From Tumidithrix helvetica (GTDB lineage Bacteria; Cyanobacteriota; Cyanobacteriia; Pseudanabaenales; Pseudanabaenaceae), in contig NZ_CBDDRA010000024.1 in the NCBI RefSeq assembly GCF_965232925.1, positions 1 to 64,000 of the forward strand: DNA of 64,000 nucleotides. The letters run 5' to 3'. The notes beneath the pieces are model-generated. The model was given only the letters and a program-made list of their open reading frames with translations, searched no databases and was not told where the DNA came from. The first letter of the stretch is position 1, and each line of letters opens with the position of its first letter. A program made the position numbers and the translations under genes. This document shows, piece by piece, positions 26,719-34,810 of the stretch.

Positions 26719-27171
26719 TTAATATTTTGTTCCGAGTGGGGTGTCGGCAAATAGGATCGGTGCGATCGCTGCCGCAGAGCCAAGTCGGGTATCGAGATTG
26801 TCTTCGAGGCTAAAATACTGATCGATGCGATCGCAAAGCCCCTGAGGGGTAAGACTCTGAACGTTATGGCTGATGATGTAGCTTTGAGAGGGTGAGCCCC
26901 GAAACGCGATAAAGGCTTCTTTGCAATAGGCTAGTTTAGACTCTGGTACTGCCTCCAGCCAAGCGTCGCCTCGGATTGTACCGCTTAATAACTTTGCGCC
27001 ATGCTCTGGTTGAATGGGACGACGAGGGGTTGCGAATGCAGGATCGGTACCTATAAAACTCAGGAAAATCAACAGTATGCAACATGCAGTAACAAATGAT
27101 GCAAAGAAGTACCGCATAACTTTAAAATTAGTGTAGAAAATTTGGATAGGGTTGAGTTCTGATGATTTCAC
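26719..27171 (-). CDS. Hypothetical exported protein
   Basis: Up to 150 residues; the best start is probably the ATG 54 bp in (Met19, MRYFFASFV), since the following stretch FFASFVTACCILLIFLSFIG ending DPAFA is a classic Sec signal peptide with AFA cleavage site. The mature part has two cysteines (KLAYCKEAF, GLCDRIDQYF) that may form a disulfide. I do not recognise the family. It is divergent from pipX, separated by about 280 bp. Confidence 0.6.
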   Translation of the reverse strand: MKSSELNPIQIFYTNFKVMRYFFASFVTACCILLIFLSFIGTDPAFATPRRPIQPEHGAKLLSGTIRGDAWLEAVPESKLAYCKEAFIAFRGSPSQSYIISHNVQSLTPQGLCDRIDQYFSLEDNLDTRLGSAAAIAPILFADTPLGTKY

Positions 27172-27451
27172 AGACTTTTTCCATTATCTCAAACATTTAA
27201 ATTTTTCTGGGATCGAGCCTTATTCACTTGACTTTTGTATATCTATAATATTCAGATATTCAAATCAAACGACTAGGGTTGATTACAGGCTAATGTGTTT
27301 ATATATACAGAAGTTTGTCTAAATTCCCTACATCTGACGTGGATTCTTACGTTGCGTTTCGATATCGAGGTTCGGTATCGATACTTTGATTTAGGTTGAC
27401 ACAAAATTACTTCTGCATTATTTGAACCCTACTTATTTGCCAGCATGCCAG

Positions 27452-27721
27452 ATGTCTGAAAACTATCTCAATCACCCTACCTTTGGCTTGCTATCTCGTG
27501 TCTGTGCTGTTGACGAATACCGAAGCCTATTCACGACACTCTATGCACAAAGATTATTCTTTTTGATCACCAATAGTCCTACAGGTGTTCAGTTTGAGCC
27601 TGTTTCTCGTGCTGATGCCAAATTGCTGGTGGAAAATCGCTTACGTGCTTTGCGCCGTGTTGGCCCCCTTGACGAGCATGATGTTTTGCAAAATGTTTAC
27701 AAACGTACATTTGCCCAATGA
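27452..27721 (+). CDS. pipX: PipX, PII-interacting co-activator of NtcA
   Basis: 89 residues from ATG 27452. The text SENYLNHPTFGLLSRVC, LFTTLYAQRLFFLI and FEPVSRADAKLLVENRLRAL is characteristic of PipX, which is found only in cyanobacteria. PipX binds PII (GlnB) when nitrogen is plentiful and binds NtcA when 2-oxoglutarate rises, boosting nitrogen-control transcription; its N-terminal Tudor-like domain makes both contacts. I reject the upstream ATG-less extension (from TTG 27422) because the family begins at SENYLNHP. The stop overlaps the ispE start by ATGA, so they are translationally coupled. PipY, the usual neighbour in Synechococcus, is not beside it here. Confidence 0.92.
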   Translation: MSENYLNHPTFGLLSRVCAVDEYRSLFTTLYAQRLFFLITNSPTGVQFEPVSRADAKLLVENRLRALRRVGPLDEHDVLQNVYKRTFAQ

Positions 27722-28638
27722 CCTCCAGCATCTCGCTTAAATCTGCTGCCAAAATCAACCTATATCTGGAAATCACTGGAAACCGCCCAGATGGTTATCA
27801 CGAACTTGTGATGGTGCTGCAGAGTATCGATCTCTGCGATCGCTTAGACCTTCGCACCATTGGCTCAGATGCTATCTATATTTCTTGCGACAACGAGCAA
27901 GTCCCCACAGACGAGACCAACTTGGCATTTAAAGCGGCGCGGTTAATGCAGCAAAACTATCCAGGTTTGGGAGGGGTAGAAATTGCGATCGCCAAGCAGG
28001 TTCCCATGGGTGCGGGTTTAGCGGGGGGATCGGGGAATGCGGCGGCAGTATTGGTGGGACTCGATCGCCTTTGGGATCTCGGACTCACCCAATCGGAGCT
28101 TTGCGATCTTGCCGCGCAGTTAGGCTCTGATATTCCTTTTTGTGTGGGTGGGGGAACGGCTTTGGCAGTAGGAAGGGGAGAAGTGCTGTCGCCCTTGCCC
28201 GATTTGCAAAACTTAGCACTGGTAATCTGCAAACCTAGGGATCTATCTATTTCTACGGTGTGGGCTTATCAAACCTTTCGATCGCAGGGATTATTAGCAA
28301 CTAGTCCTGTACGGGATCGGCACAATTCCAGCCAGATGTTGGCAGCGATCGCCGCGCGCGATGAGACTACCCCGACGCGAGTGGGGCGTTTGTTATATAA
28401 CGATTTAGAGCGGGTGGTGCTGCCTGCCCATCCTCGCATTGCCGATCTCAAAGCCTCGCTTCAACAACAGGAATGCCTGGGTGTGCTGATGTCTGGTTCG
28501 GGATCTACGGTGTTTGCGATCGCCCAAGATTTAGGACAAGCTGAACGAATTGCTGCCAATTTAAAAGCTGACACCAACCATAGCGACCTCGATATTTGGG
28601 TCACGACGAGCGCGATCGGTGGCATTTTGGATGTCTAG
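27718..28638 (+). CDS. ispE: 4-diphosphocytidyl-2-C-methyl-D-erythritol kinase
   Basis: 306 residues, GHMP-kinase fold. IspE phosphorylates CDP-methylerythritol in the non-mevalonate pathway to isoprenoids, chlorophyll phytol and carotenoids. N-terminal KSAAKINLYLEITGNRPDGYHE, the ATP loop PMGAGLAGGSGNAAAVLVG at about 95-113 and the C-terminal MSGSGSTVFAI are all diagnostic. It overlaps pipX by 4 bp (ATGA), so the regulator and the isoprenoid enzyme are co-produced. Confidence 0.95.
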   Translation: MTSSISLKSAAKINLYLEITGNRPDGYHELVMVLQSIDLCDRLDLRTIGSDAIYISCDNEQVPTDETNLAFKAARLMQQNYPGLGGVEIAIAKQVPMGAGLAGGSGNAAAVLVGLDRLWDLGLTQSELCDLAAQLGSDIPFCVGGGTALAVGRGEVLSPLPDLQNLALVICKPRDLSISTVWAYQTFRSQGLLATSPVRDRHNSSQMLAAIAARDETTPTRVGRLLYNDLERVVLPAHPRIADLKASLQQQECLGVLMSGSGSTVFAIAQDLGQAERIAANLKADTNHSDLDIWVTTSAIGGILDV

Positions 28639-28716
28639 GAATTTGTTGGCTGAGCGGAGTCGAAGCCAACGATGAATTCCTAGACCAATCGCGACCGATG
28701 GTCAGCGATCGACAGG

Positions 28717-29169
28717 TCACCGCACAACTACCACAGCACAACTTGAGTGGTGAATCACATAATCACTGACGCTCCCCAGCATCAGGCGCTCAACGGAGCC
28801 TAGCCCACGAGAGCCTATTACTAAAAAGTCAGGAGCCTCATCTTTCACGATTTGGCAGATCACATCCCGCGGTAACCCCATTTCCAGTCTTGTTTGGGAT
28901 TGGACATTTACGGCTGCGCACGCTTCCTCTGCTTTTTGTAAAATCACCTGTCCTGCCGCCAAAATTTTCTTTTCCAGTTCAATATCGGGAAATCCGCGTA
29001 AACCAACCCAATCTCCCGTAGGCATCATAACCTCAGGAATATAGCTACTCAGAGGCTCTACAACGGTCAGCAGCACCACAAGGGATTGCGTTGGTGCTGC
29101 TAGGCTCAACCCTTTTTCTAGAGCGCGTTCGCTGGCTTTCGAGCCATCAATGGCAATAAGAAGTTTCAT
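28717..29169 (-). CDS. Universal stress protein, UspA family
   Basis: 150 residues, single Usp domain: MKLLIAIDGSKASERALEKG at the N-terminus and the ATP-binding GSRGLGSVERLMLGSVSDYV near the end, with the G-x2-G-x9-G(S/T) pattern. Probably binds ATP and helps survival under stress; the exact role is unknown. Cytoplasmic and monocistronic. Divergent from the cysteine synthase gene. Confidence 0.92.
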   Translation of the reverse strand: MKLLIAIDGSKASERALEKGLSLAAPTQSLVVLLTVVEPLSSYIPEVMMPTGDWVGLRGFPDIELEKKILAAGQVILQKAEEACAAVNVQSQTRLEMGLPRDVICQIVKDEAPDFLVIGSRGLGSVERLMLGSVSDYVIHHSSCAVVVVR

Positions 29170-29327
29170 AATCGTTAAAAATAGAGATTTAAAAGATAAT
29201 CATTGGCTGTTCGCGATCGATGAATGTTTGGGGATCCAAACACTGACAACTGATAACTGACTGCTATATATTCATGATCGGGTTCAAATCTGTAAATATC
29301 TTGATTGTTCATCTCTTTTAACATCTC

Positions 29328-30335
29328 ATGACAAGCGATATTCGTGTTGGTTTTGCAGCGTCGGTCGGAAATACCCCACTGATTCAAATCGAGTCTCTAT
29401 CTCAGGCGACAGGTTGCAACATTTTAGGCAAAGCCGAATTTCTGAATCCTGGAGGTAGTGTCAAGGATCGAGCGGCTTTGTTTATGGTGTTACAAGCGGA
29501 AAAAGAAGGGAAAATTAAGCCGAATGGCACAATCGTCGAAGGTACCGCAGGCAATACGGGTATTGGGCTCACCCTAGTGGCGAATGCTAGGGGCTACCGC
29601 AGTGTGATTGTGATGCCTAGCAACCAATCTCAAGAAAAAATTGACCTGTTGAGAACTTTGGGTGCAGAGGTAGAACTGACTCCCCCCGTGCCATTTGCAG
29701 ACCCTAGAAACTATTATCATGTCGCCCGCCAACGCGCTGAGGAGCTAGAAAATGCCTTTTGGGCAAACCAATTTGAAAACCTTGCCAATGCCGAATCGCA
29801 TTACCAAACCACTGCACCAGAAATTTGGCGGCAGAGTGGCGGCGCGATCGATGGAGTCGTCATGTCGTCAGGTACAGGGGGGACGATTGGTGGCGTTACG
29901 GCGTATCTCAAAGAGCAAAATTCTAAAATTGCCACCTATTTAATCGATCCGCCTGGTTCGGGGCTTTATAGTTTTGTTACTACGGGAGAATTAAAAGCAG
30001 AGGGCAATTCGATTACAGAGGGCATTGGCATCAATCGAGAGACCGCAAACTTTCGCCGAGCCAAACTCGATGGGGCATTTCAAGGAAACGACCAAGAAGT
30101 GATTGAGATGGCGCATTTTTTACTCAAGCATGATGGCTTGTTTATTGGCAGTTCTGCCGCGTTGAATGTAGTGGGGGCTGTGAGATTGGCGCGTCAACTG
30201 GGTGCGGGGCATACGATCGCAACCATTCTCTGCGATGGTGGTGGTAGATACCAAAGTCGTATGTTTAATGCGGAATGGTTAGCTGAAAAGAATCTCACCC
30301 CTATAGCAAAAGGACTGGAGTTTTTAGATTCATGA
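29328..30335 (+). CDS. Cysteine synthase (O-acetylserine sulfhydrylase)
   Basis: 335 residues. PLP enzyme that makes cysteine from O-acetylserine and sulfide, closing the assimilation path begun by sat in this window. PLP lysine is Lys46 in PGGSVKDRAA; the phosphate loop is GTAGNTGIG at 72-80, and SSGTGGTIGG contacts the cofactor. The family is close to the CysK/CysM border; the long C-terminal tail and the LCDGGGRYQSRMF segment occur in the cyanobacterial A-type. The exact gene symbol is not certain. It overlaps the mutT start by ATGA. Confidence 0.92.
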   Translation: MTSDIRVGFAASVGNTPLIQIESLSQATGCNILGKAEFLNPGGSVKDRAALFMVLQAEKEGKIKPNGTIVEGTAGNTGIGLTLVANARGYRSVIVMPSNQSQEKIDLLRTLGAEVELTPPVPFADPRNYYHVARQRAEELENAFWANQFENLANAESHYQTTAPEIWRQSGGAIDGVVMSSGTGGTIGGVTAYLKEQNSKIATYLIDPPGSGLYSFVTTGELKAEGNSITEGIGINRETANFRRAKLDGAFQGNDQEVIEMAHFLLKHDGLFIGSSAALNVVGAVRLARQLGAGHTIATILCDGGGRYQSRMFNAEWLAEKNLTPIAKGLEFLDS

Positions 30336-30742
30336 GTATTCCACTGGCTAAAAAGCACAAGCAGATTGGCGTAGCTGTGATTTGGGATCGCGATCGCCAC
30401 AAAATTCTCATCGACCAGCGTTTACCCCAAGGGGACTTTGGCGGCTATTGGGAGTTCCCTGGTGGCAAAATCGAAGAGGGGGAAGATGCGATCGCTTGTA
30501 TTCGTCGTGAGATTAGAGAGGAACTAGGAATTGATATTGAAGTTGGGGCGCAATTGATCGCGGTAAGCCATGAATATGAAAAATTTATTGTGAGCTTGAT
30601 CGTGCATCACTGCCACCACATTTCAGGGGAACCTCAAGCGATCGAATGCGCTGAAATTCGCTGGGTGGAGATATCGGAGCTAGAGAACTATCGATTGCCA
30701 GAAGCTAACTATCAAATTGTGGCAGCTTTGAAAGGAATTTAA
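30332..30742 (+). CDS. NUDIX hydrolase, MutT-like 8-oxo-dGTP diphosphatase
   Basis: 136 residues. The Nudix box GGKIEEGEDAIACIRREIRE with EELG following is complete at about 44-66. MutT-type enzymes hydrolyse oxidised nucleotides such as 8-oxo-dGTP and prevent AT-to-CG mutations; other Nudix substrates remain possible. It overlaps the cysteine synthase gene by 4 bp and so is translated from the same message. A hairpin (TTTTCTAG/CTAGAAAA, 30745-30769) follows, shared with the convergent GST gene. Confidence 0.9.
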   Translation: MSIPLAKKHKQIGVAVIWDRDRHKILIDQRLPQGDFGGYWEFPGGKIEEGEDAIACIRREIREELGIDIEVGAQLIAVSHEYEKFIVSLIVHHCHHISGEPQAIECAEIRWVEISELENYRLPEANYQIVAALKGI

Positions 30743-30744
30743 AA

Positions 30745-30769
30745 TTTTCTAGAATTCTGGGCTAGAAAA
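30745..30769. terminator. Hairpin between convergent mutT and GST genes
   Basis: TTTTCTAG at 30745-30752 pairs with CTAGAAAA at 30762-30769. On either strand the stem contains a T- or A-run that fits a bidirectional terminator, though it is not a classic GC stem. Confidence 0.4.
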
Positions 30770-30773
30770 CGAG

Positions 30774-31436
30774 TTATTTAGTGAAAAGCTCAAATTGAGG
30801 AATAATCTCGGTTTCTACTACTCCTGCGTCGATCCAAGCTTGGGTGGCTGGCAGGGTTAGGATCGCTTGATAGTAGGCTTGACAGACAGGATCGAGGGGA
30901 ACACCGTAGGTCATAAATCGCAGGACGACTGGAGCGTACATGGCATCTGCGATCGTAAATCTACCAAACAAAAACTCGCCCTTCGTACCGAACTCTTGAC
31001 GACATTCTTTCCAAATTGTGGTGATGCGATCGATATCTTTTTCCACTTCTGGTGTCAGTCCTTTTCCAGGTAATTTAGCGCGGCAGTTCATACCCATATT
31101 TTGCCGCAAAGCTTGAAAGCCAGAGTGCATTTCGGCGCTAATCGAACGCGCAAGGGCTCTAGCAGCTCTATCTTCTGGATACCAATGGAATGAGGGAAAA
31201 AGCTCGGCGAGATATTCACAAATCGCCAGAGAATCCCAAATCACTAAATTGCCATGTAATAAGGTAGGAACTTTCCCAGAAGGTGAGTATTGGCGAATCT
31301 GAGCAGGAGTCTCAGGTGTATAAAGGGGAATTCTCACTTCGTCAAACTCTAATCCAAACTGGCGCATCGCTAGCCAGGGACGAAGCGACCATGATGAGTA
31401 GTTCTTATTCCCAATTACAAGTGTAAGGTTTGTCAT
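30774..31436 (-). CDS. Glutathione S-transferase family protein
   Basis: 220 residues from ATG 31436, chosen because MTNLTLVIGNKNYSSWSLRP is the first beta strand of a GST thioredoxin-like domain (a longer frame to 31484 would add polar text and overlap the Uma2 gene). The N-domain holds the Ser of NYSSWSLRP, a likely catalytic serine as in YfcF/zeta-like GSTs, and the conserved cis-Pro in SGKVPTL; the C-terminal all-helical domain contains FTIADAMYAPVVLRF. Probably conjugates or reduces small electrophiles with glutathione. It lies 37 bp downstream of the Uma2 gene, on the same strand. Confidence 0.9.
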   Translation of the reverse strand: MTNLTLVIGNKNYSSWSLRPWLAMRQFGLEFDEVRIPLYTPETPAQIRQYSPSGKVPTLLHGNLVIWDSLAICEYLAELFPSFHWYPEDRAARALARSISAEMHSGFQALRQNMGMNCRAKLPGKGLTPEVEKDIDRITTIWKECRQEFGTKGEFLFGRFTIADAMYAPVVLRFMTYGVPLDPVCQAYYQAILTLPATQAWIDAGVVETEIIPQFELFTK

Positions 31437-31473
31437 GTTTGAGCTTTTATCCTGTTTGGAATTGTCAGTATTT

Positions 31474-32088
31474 TTAGGTTCCAAAAGATTGATAATCTAC
31501 CAAACGGGGGAAAACCTTAGATAGATCGAGGGATGGTGCATCTGGTGCGAAGGGCAAGGGAGCCGATCGCTCCGCCAGAATATACTTTCTTTGGGCATAG
31601 CCATATTCCCCCTGAAAGTCTTTATAGGGCTCGCTATAAGCCTCTAAACGATAGTCCACCAAATTAAAAAGCCAATAGTTGCTAATTCCAGCCTCAGCAT
31701 AGAGCTCTGCCTTAACGGTTTGGTCGTAATCTAGTGAGGAATCAGCAACTTCAATCACCAGCAAAATATCGGCAGGTGTGGGATGCCCAGACAGGTAATT
31801 ATCGGGCTTGGGATTAATAATCACAAAATCTGGCTCAGGCTCACTTCCTGAAGGAAGCAAAATGGGGTCTTGGCACTGAAACTTGGCACGTCCTTGAAGC
31901 AGTGAGGGAAGTTCGTCCAGAAGGCTTCTGCTGCAAAATACATGGGAAGTCGTTTTGGGAGCCATTTGCACGATTTCTCCGCGTACCAACTCAATGCGAT
32001 CGCCTTCAGCAAAAAATCGCAAATCGATCAGGCGATGATATTCTTCTAGGGTGAAGCGCTTGGTATTGGAAAGCATAACGGCTGCCAA
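31474..32088 (-). CDS. Uma2 family endonuclease-like protein
   Basis: 204 residues. The PD-(D/E)XK core of the Uma2 family shows as SEPEPDFVIINPKPDNY (Asp), then ILLVIEVADSSLDYDQTVK (Glu and Lys) and YAEAGISNYWLFNLV. N-terminal FTLEEYHRLIDLRFFAEGDR is the usual cyanobacterial Uma2 opening. No known substrate; suspected role in mobile DNA or RNA metabolism. It is followed directly by the GST gene. It differs from the other Uma2 copies here and is not a recent duplicate. Confidence 0.88.
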   Translation of the reverse strand: MAAVMLSNTKRFTLEEYHRLIDLRFFAEGDRIELVRGEIVQMAPKTTSHVFCSRSLLDELPSLLQGRAKFQCQDPILLPSGSEPEPDFVIINPKPDNYLSGHPTPADILLVIEVADSSLDYDQTVKAELYAEAGISNYWLFNLVDYRLEAYSEPYKDFQGEYGYAQRKYILAERSAPLPFAPDAPSLDLSKVFPRLVDYQSFGT

Positions 32089-32473
32089 TCAGAATATGAA
32101 ATTATTCCAGCATTGTAGCTGCGATCTGAACATCAGGGATATGGTTCTATATAAAAAAATAATGAGAACCTGATAAAAAGCTCTTGTAAACCTTAGTCTG
32201 GCAAAAAATCTGGAATTCCTAACTCAATGTCGAAGGGCTTTAACAGGTGTTTTTCTGCATCCGATCTGGATCTATGGTTGAATTCCTATGGTAAAAAATT
32301 CAGGTTTTCAACATAGATAAGATTTACACACAGGTTTCAGACAGGTTTTTAGATAGGTTTTCAGATAGGTTTTTAGATCGTATTTTCAGAACCTAAGACA
32401 GATACTTGCTCTTAACCTTCAACCTCTATAATGGATATGACACAAAAAGTAATAAATAGCTAAGGCATAGCGA
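32089..32473. other. Intergenic region with tandem repeat, upstream of dedA
   Basis: 385 bp between the Uma2 gene (minus) and the DedA gene (plus). It contains the AGGTTTTTAGAT repeat (32333-32379) and a TATAAT box at 32427-32432, about 40 bp before the DedA ATG, which would be a good promoter -10. No gene is visible. Confidence 0.5.
32333..32379 (+). repeat. 12-bp tandem repeat
   Basis: Four units of the type AGGTTTTTAGAT. The last three are 12 bp (32344-32379); the first is an 11-bp variant. Located between two divergent genes, about 95 bp before dedA. Confidence 0.75.
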
Positions 32474-33226
32474 ATGTCCCTTGAGATTATTTCCTTAGAG
32501 ACGATTCAAGATTGGGCGGGTCAGTATGGTTACTGGCTAATCTTTTTTGGCATTATGGTGGAAAATTCAGGTATTCCCATACCTGGTGAGACGATCACGA
32601 TTGTAGGTGGGTTCCTAGCAGGTAATGGCGAGCTTTCATACCCTTTGGTACTTCTGAGCGCGGCTTCGGGGGCGATGATTGGGGATAGCAGTGGCTATTG
32701 GATCGGTAGATTGGGCGGTTTGAGTGTTTTAGAAACCGTAGGCAAGGTTTTCCGTATTCCTTCTGGAGAAATCGCGCAGGCAAAAGAAAAGTTTAGTGGC
32801 AATGCCGATCGTGCTGTGTTTTTTGGTCGCTTTATTGCCCTCTTGCGCACCTTTGCCAGTCCGATGGCGGGGGTGTCGGGGATGCCTTATCCTCGCTTTC
32901 TGTTATTTAGTATTACAGGAGCCATGACTTGGGCAACGGGAGTCACCTGTCTTGCTTATTTTGCTGGACGGTTTATCGCCTTAGAGAAATTGGTTAGCTA
33001 CATTCTGCGCTTTGGAATTTTTATCTTGGTGGCAGTTGCTAGCTGGTTTCTCTTGCCGATGATTTGGCGAGCAGCCAAGAAGTATTGGGGTATCGGCCCA
33101 GTGGAGCCAGACATTACCTCTAATTCTGCTGCCACAGAAGAACCTAGTTCTGAAAAATCTGGACTCTCTAGTAATTTAAATTTGGATGACGCGATCGCTC
33201 AATCTGTAGCAAACCCACCCTCTTAA
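32474..33226 (+). CDS. DedA family membrane protein
   Basis: 250 residues, SNARE-associated Golgi/DedA fold with about six hydrophobic segments. Motifs: ENSGIPIPGETI at about 27-38 (the family ENxxxPxPGE motif), FFGRFIALLRTFASPMAG at about 116-133 (F-x-G-R-x-x-P/ALR) and GAMTWATGVTCLAYFAG. DedA proteins move or scramble lipids such as undecaprenyl phosphate across membranes. The last 40 residues are an acidic tail not found in short homologs. Monocistronic, probable promoter at 32427. Confidence 0.9.
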   Translation: MSLEIISLETIQDWAGQYGYWLIFFGIMVENSGIPIPGETITIVGGFLAGNGELSYPLVLLSAASGAMIGDSSGYWIGRLGGLSVLETVGKVFRIPSGEIAQAKEKFSGNADRAVFFGRFIALLRTFASPMAGVSGMPYPRFLLFSITGAMTWATGVTCLAYFAGRFIALEKLVSYILRFGIFILVAVASWFLLPMIWRAAKKYWGIGPVEPDITSNSAATEEPSSEKSGLSSNLNLDDAIAQSVANPPS

Positions 33227-33359
33227 CTTCAGCTAAGATGAATTTCACGGCATAACAAAGCATTCGCACCAAAGAATCAACCAATCTCGCCAGATTCTTC
33301 TATGCTAGTGCTTTGCCTCTAAATATTTTGGGCTTTATTTTTGGTTTTACCAGCAGCTA

Positions 33360-33444
33360 CGGAGAGAGGGGGATTCGAACCCCCGGTCACTTTCGCAACA
33401 CTCGATTTCAAGTCGAGCGCATTCGACCACTCTGCCATCTCTCC
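33360..33444 (-). tRNA. tRNA-Ser(UGA)
   Basis: Minus-strand tRNA with acceptor GGAGAGA/TCTCTCC, discriminator G, anticodon loop CTTGAAA giving anticodon UGA, long variable arm as expected for Ser, and T-loop GGTTCGAATCC. CCA is not encoded. It reads serine UCA codons (and UCN by wobble). Confidence 0.95.
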
Positions 33445-33554
33445 AACTGCACATTCTAAAGCATTGTCTACACACCTACAAGCACTTAGTTATCAGTTGT
33501 CAGTCTGAAAACCGAAAACCGATAACCAATCACCCTTTACCTTAAATCTGCGCT

Positions 33555-34643
33555 ATGGCAACGGATAACCCACTTCTGAAACGATTAAATTTTTGGCTGA
33601 TCTTCCCGTTGATTATTCTCAATGGTTGGTTAGTGCTGAAAACGTTTCAGTTTTTCCAACCAATCGCCAGTATTTTAATTACGGCTGCCATTCTTGCCTT
33701 TTTGCTCAATTTTGCCGTACAGCTCTTGGTCTCGCGGGGTGCAAAGCGCAGCAATGCCGTGATTTTGGTGTTTTTGCTAGCTTTATCGGTTTTCATTGGT
33801 GTGGGGATTACGGTGGTTCCGATCGCGATCGGGCAGTTGAGCGAACTGGTAAAGCGCTTGCCGAGTTGGCTGGATTCAGGAGCCTTTCAACTTACAGCCC
33901 TCCAAGCTTGGGCGGATTCTCAAAATATTCGCGTTGACCTCAGCGGGATTGCCATTCAAATTACCGATCGCCTGTCAGGACAGTTGCAAACCTTTGCAGG
34001 CAAAACCCTTGGCATAGCTTTAGATACGGTGGGCAGTGCGGTTAATGTGTTACTGACTCTGGTTCTAGCCTTTTATTTTCTTTCCAATGGCGATCGCATT
34101 TGGCAGGGGATCTTTCAGTGGTTGCCTACCCACCTAGGGACGCAGGTGCAAACATCGCTACGACAAAACTTTCAAAACTACTATGTCGGGCAGGCAACGG
34201 TGGGCACGTTGAATGGGGTTTGTCTCACCCTTGCCTTCTTACTATTAGATGTACCCTTTGGCATTTTGTTTGGTTTTGGCGTGGGTTTGACTAGTCTGAT
34301 TCCCTTTGGTGGGGCATTTACGATCGGTCTGGTCACCTTGTTGCTCGTCTTAGATAATTTTTGGTTGGGGATTAAATTTTTAATTACGGCTGTAGCCGTC
34401 GATCAGATCATCTCTAATCTCGTGGCACCGAGAATTCTTGGCAATCTCACGGGACTAAATCCTGCTTGGATCTTGGTGTCTTTGCTTCTGGGGTTACAGC
34501 TTGGGGGACCCTTGGGTCTGGTGATTGCCGTACCGATCGCCAGTGCGATTAAAGGCGTAACCGATAGCCTACGGGCGGAACGATCGGCGGAAAAAGCGCT
34601 TCAAGGAGTTTCCCCTACCCCAGAACAGGTTGTCCCCCATTAA
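33555..34643 (+). CDS. AI-2E family transporter (PerM-like)
   Basis: 362 residues with about eight hydrophobic segments and the family layout: N-terminal pair (LIFPLIILNGWLVLKTF), a soluble stretch at about 95-150, and a C-terminal block with GGPLGLVIAVPIASAIKG, typical of AI-2 exporter TqsA/PerM homologs. Some members export signalling molecules or act as Na+/H+ antiporters; the substrate here is unknown. Starts 110 bp downstream of tRNA-Ser on the opposite strand. Monocistronic. Confidence 0.88.
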   Translation: MATDNPLLKRLNFWLIFPLIILNGWLVLKTFQFFQPIASILITAAILAFLLNFAVQLLVSRGAKRSNAVILVFLLALSVFIGVGITVVPIAIGQLSELVKRLPSWLDSGAFQLTALQAWADSQNIRVDLSGIAIQITDRLSGQLQTFAGKTLGIALDTVGSAVNVLLTLVLAFYFLSNGDRIWQGIFQWLPTHLGTQVQTSLRQNFQNYYVGQATVGTLNGVCLTLAFLLLDVPFGILFGFGVGLTSLIPFGGAFTIGLVTLLLVLDNFWLGIKFLITAVAVDQIISNLVAPRILGNLTGLNPAWILVSLLLGLQLGGPLGLVIAVPIASAIKGVTDSLRAERSAEKALQGVSPTPEQVVPH

Positions 34644-34810
34644 AGAAATACAAAGGAAATATATAAGAATTATTTCTGAATACTTAAGAATTCCAATCTA
34701 GCCCAGTCCATCCTTGACGATCGCAGCATAAAAACTTGAGAATGAGAATGTTCTGGTCATTAGCTTTCTGATTGCTAAGGGCTGATAACTTGGTAGGCGA
34801 TCGCAAAAAC

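Noticed and set aside
26592..26783. 63-codon minus-strand frame
   Set aside because: It overlaps the exported-protein gene in another frame on the same strand and runs into AT-rich spacer.
27172..27451. NtcA-like site (GTA-N8-TAC) upstream of pipX
   Set aside because: I looked for the pattern; only GTATCGATAC (GTA-N4-TAC) is present, which has the wrong spacing.
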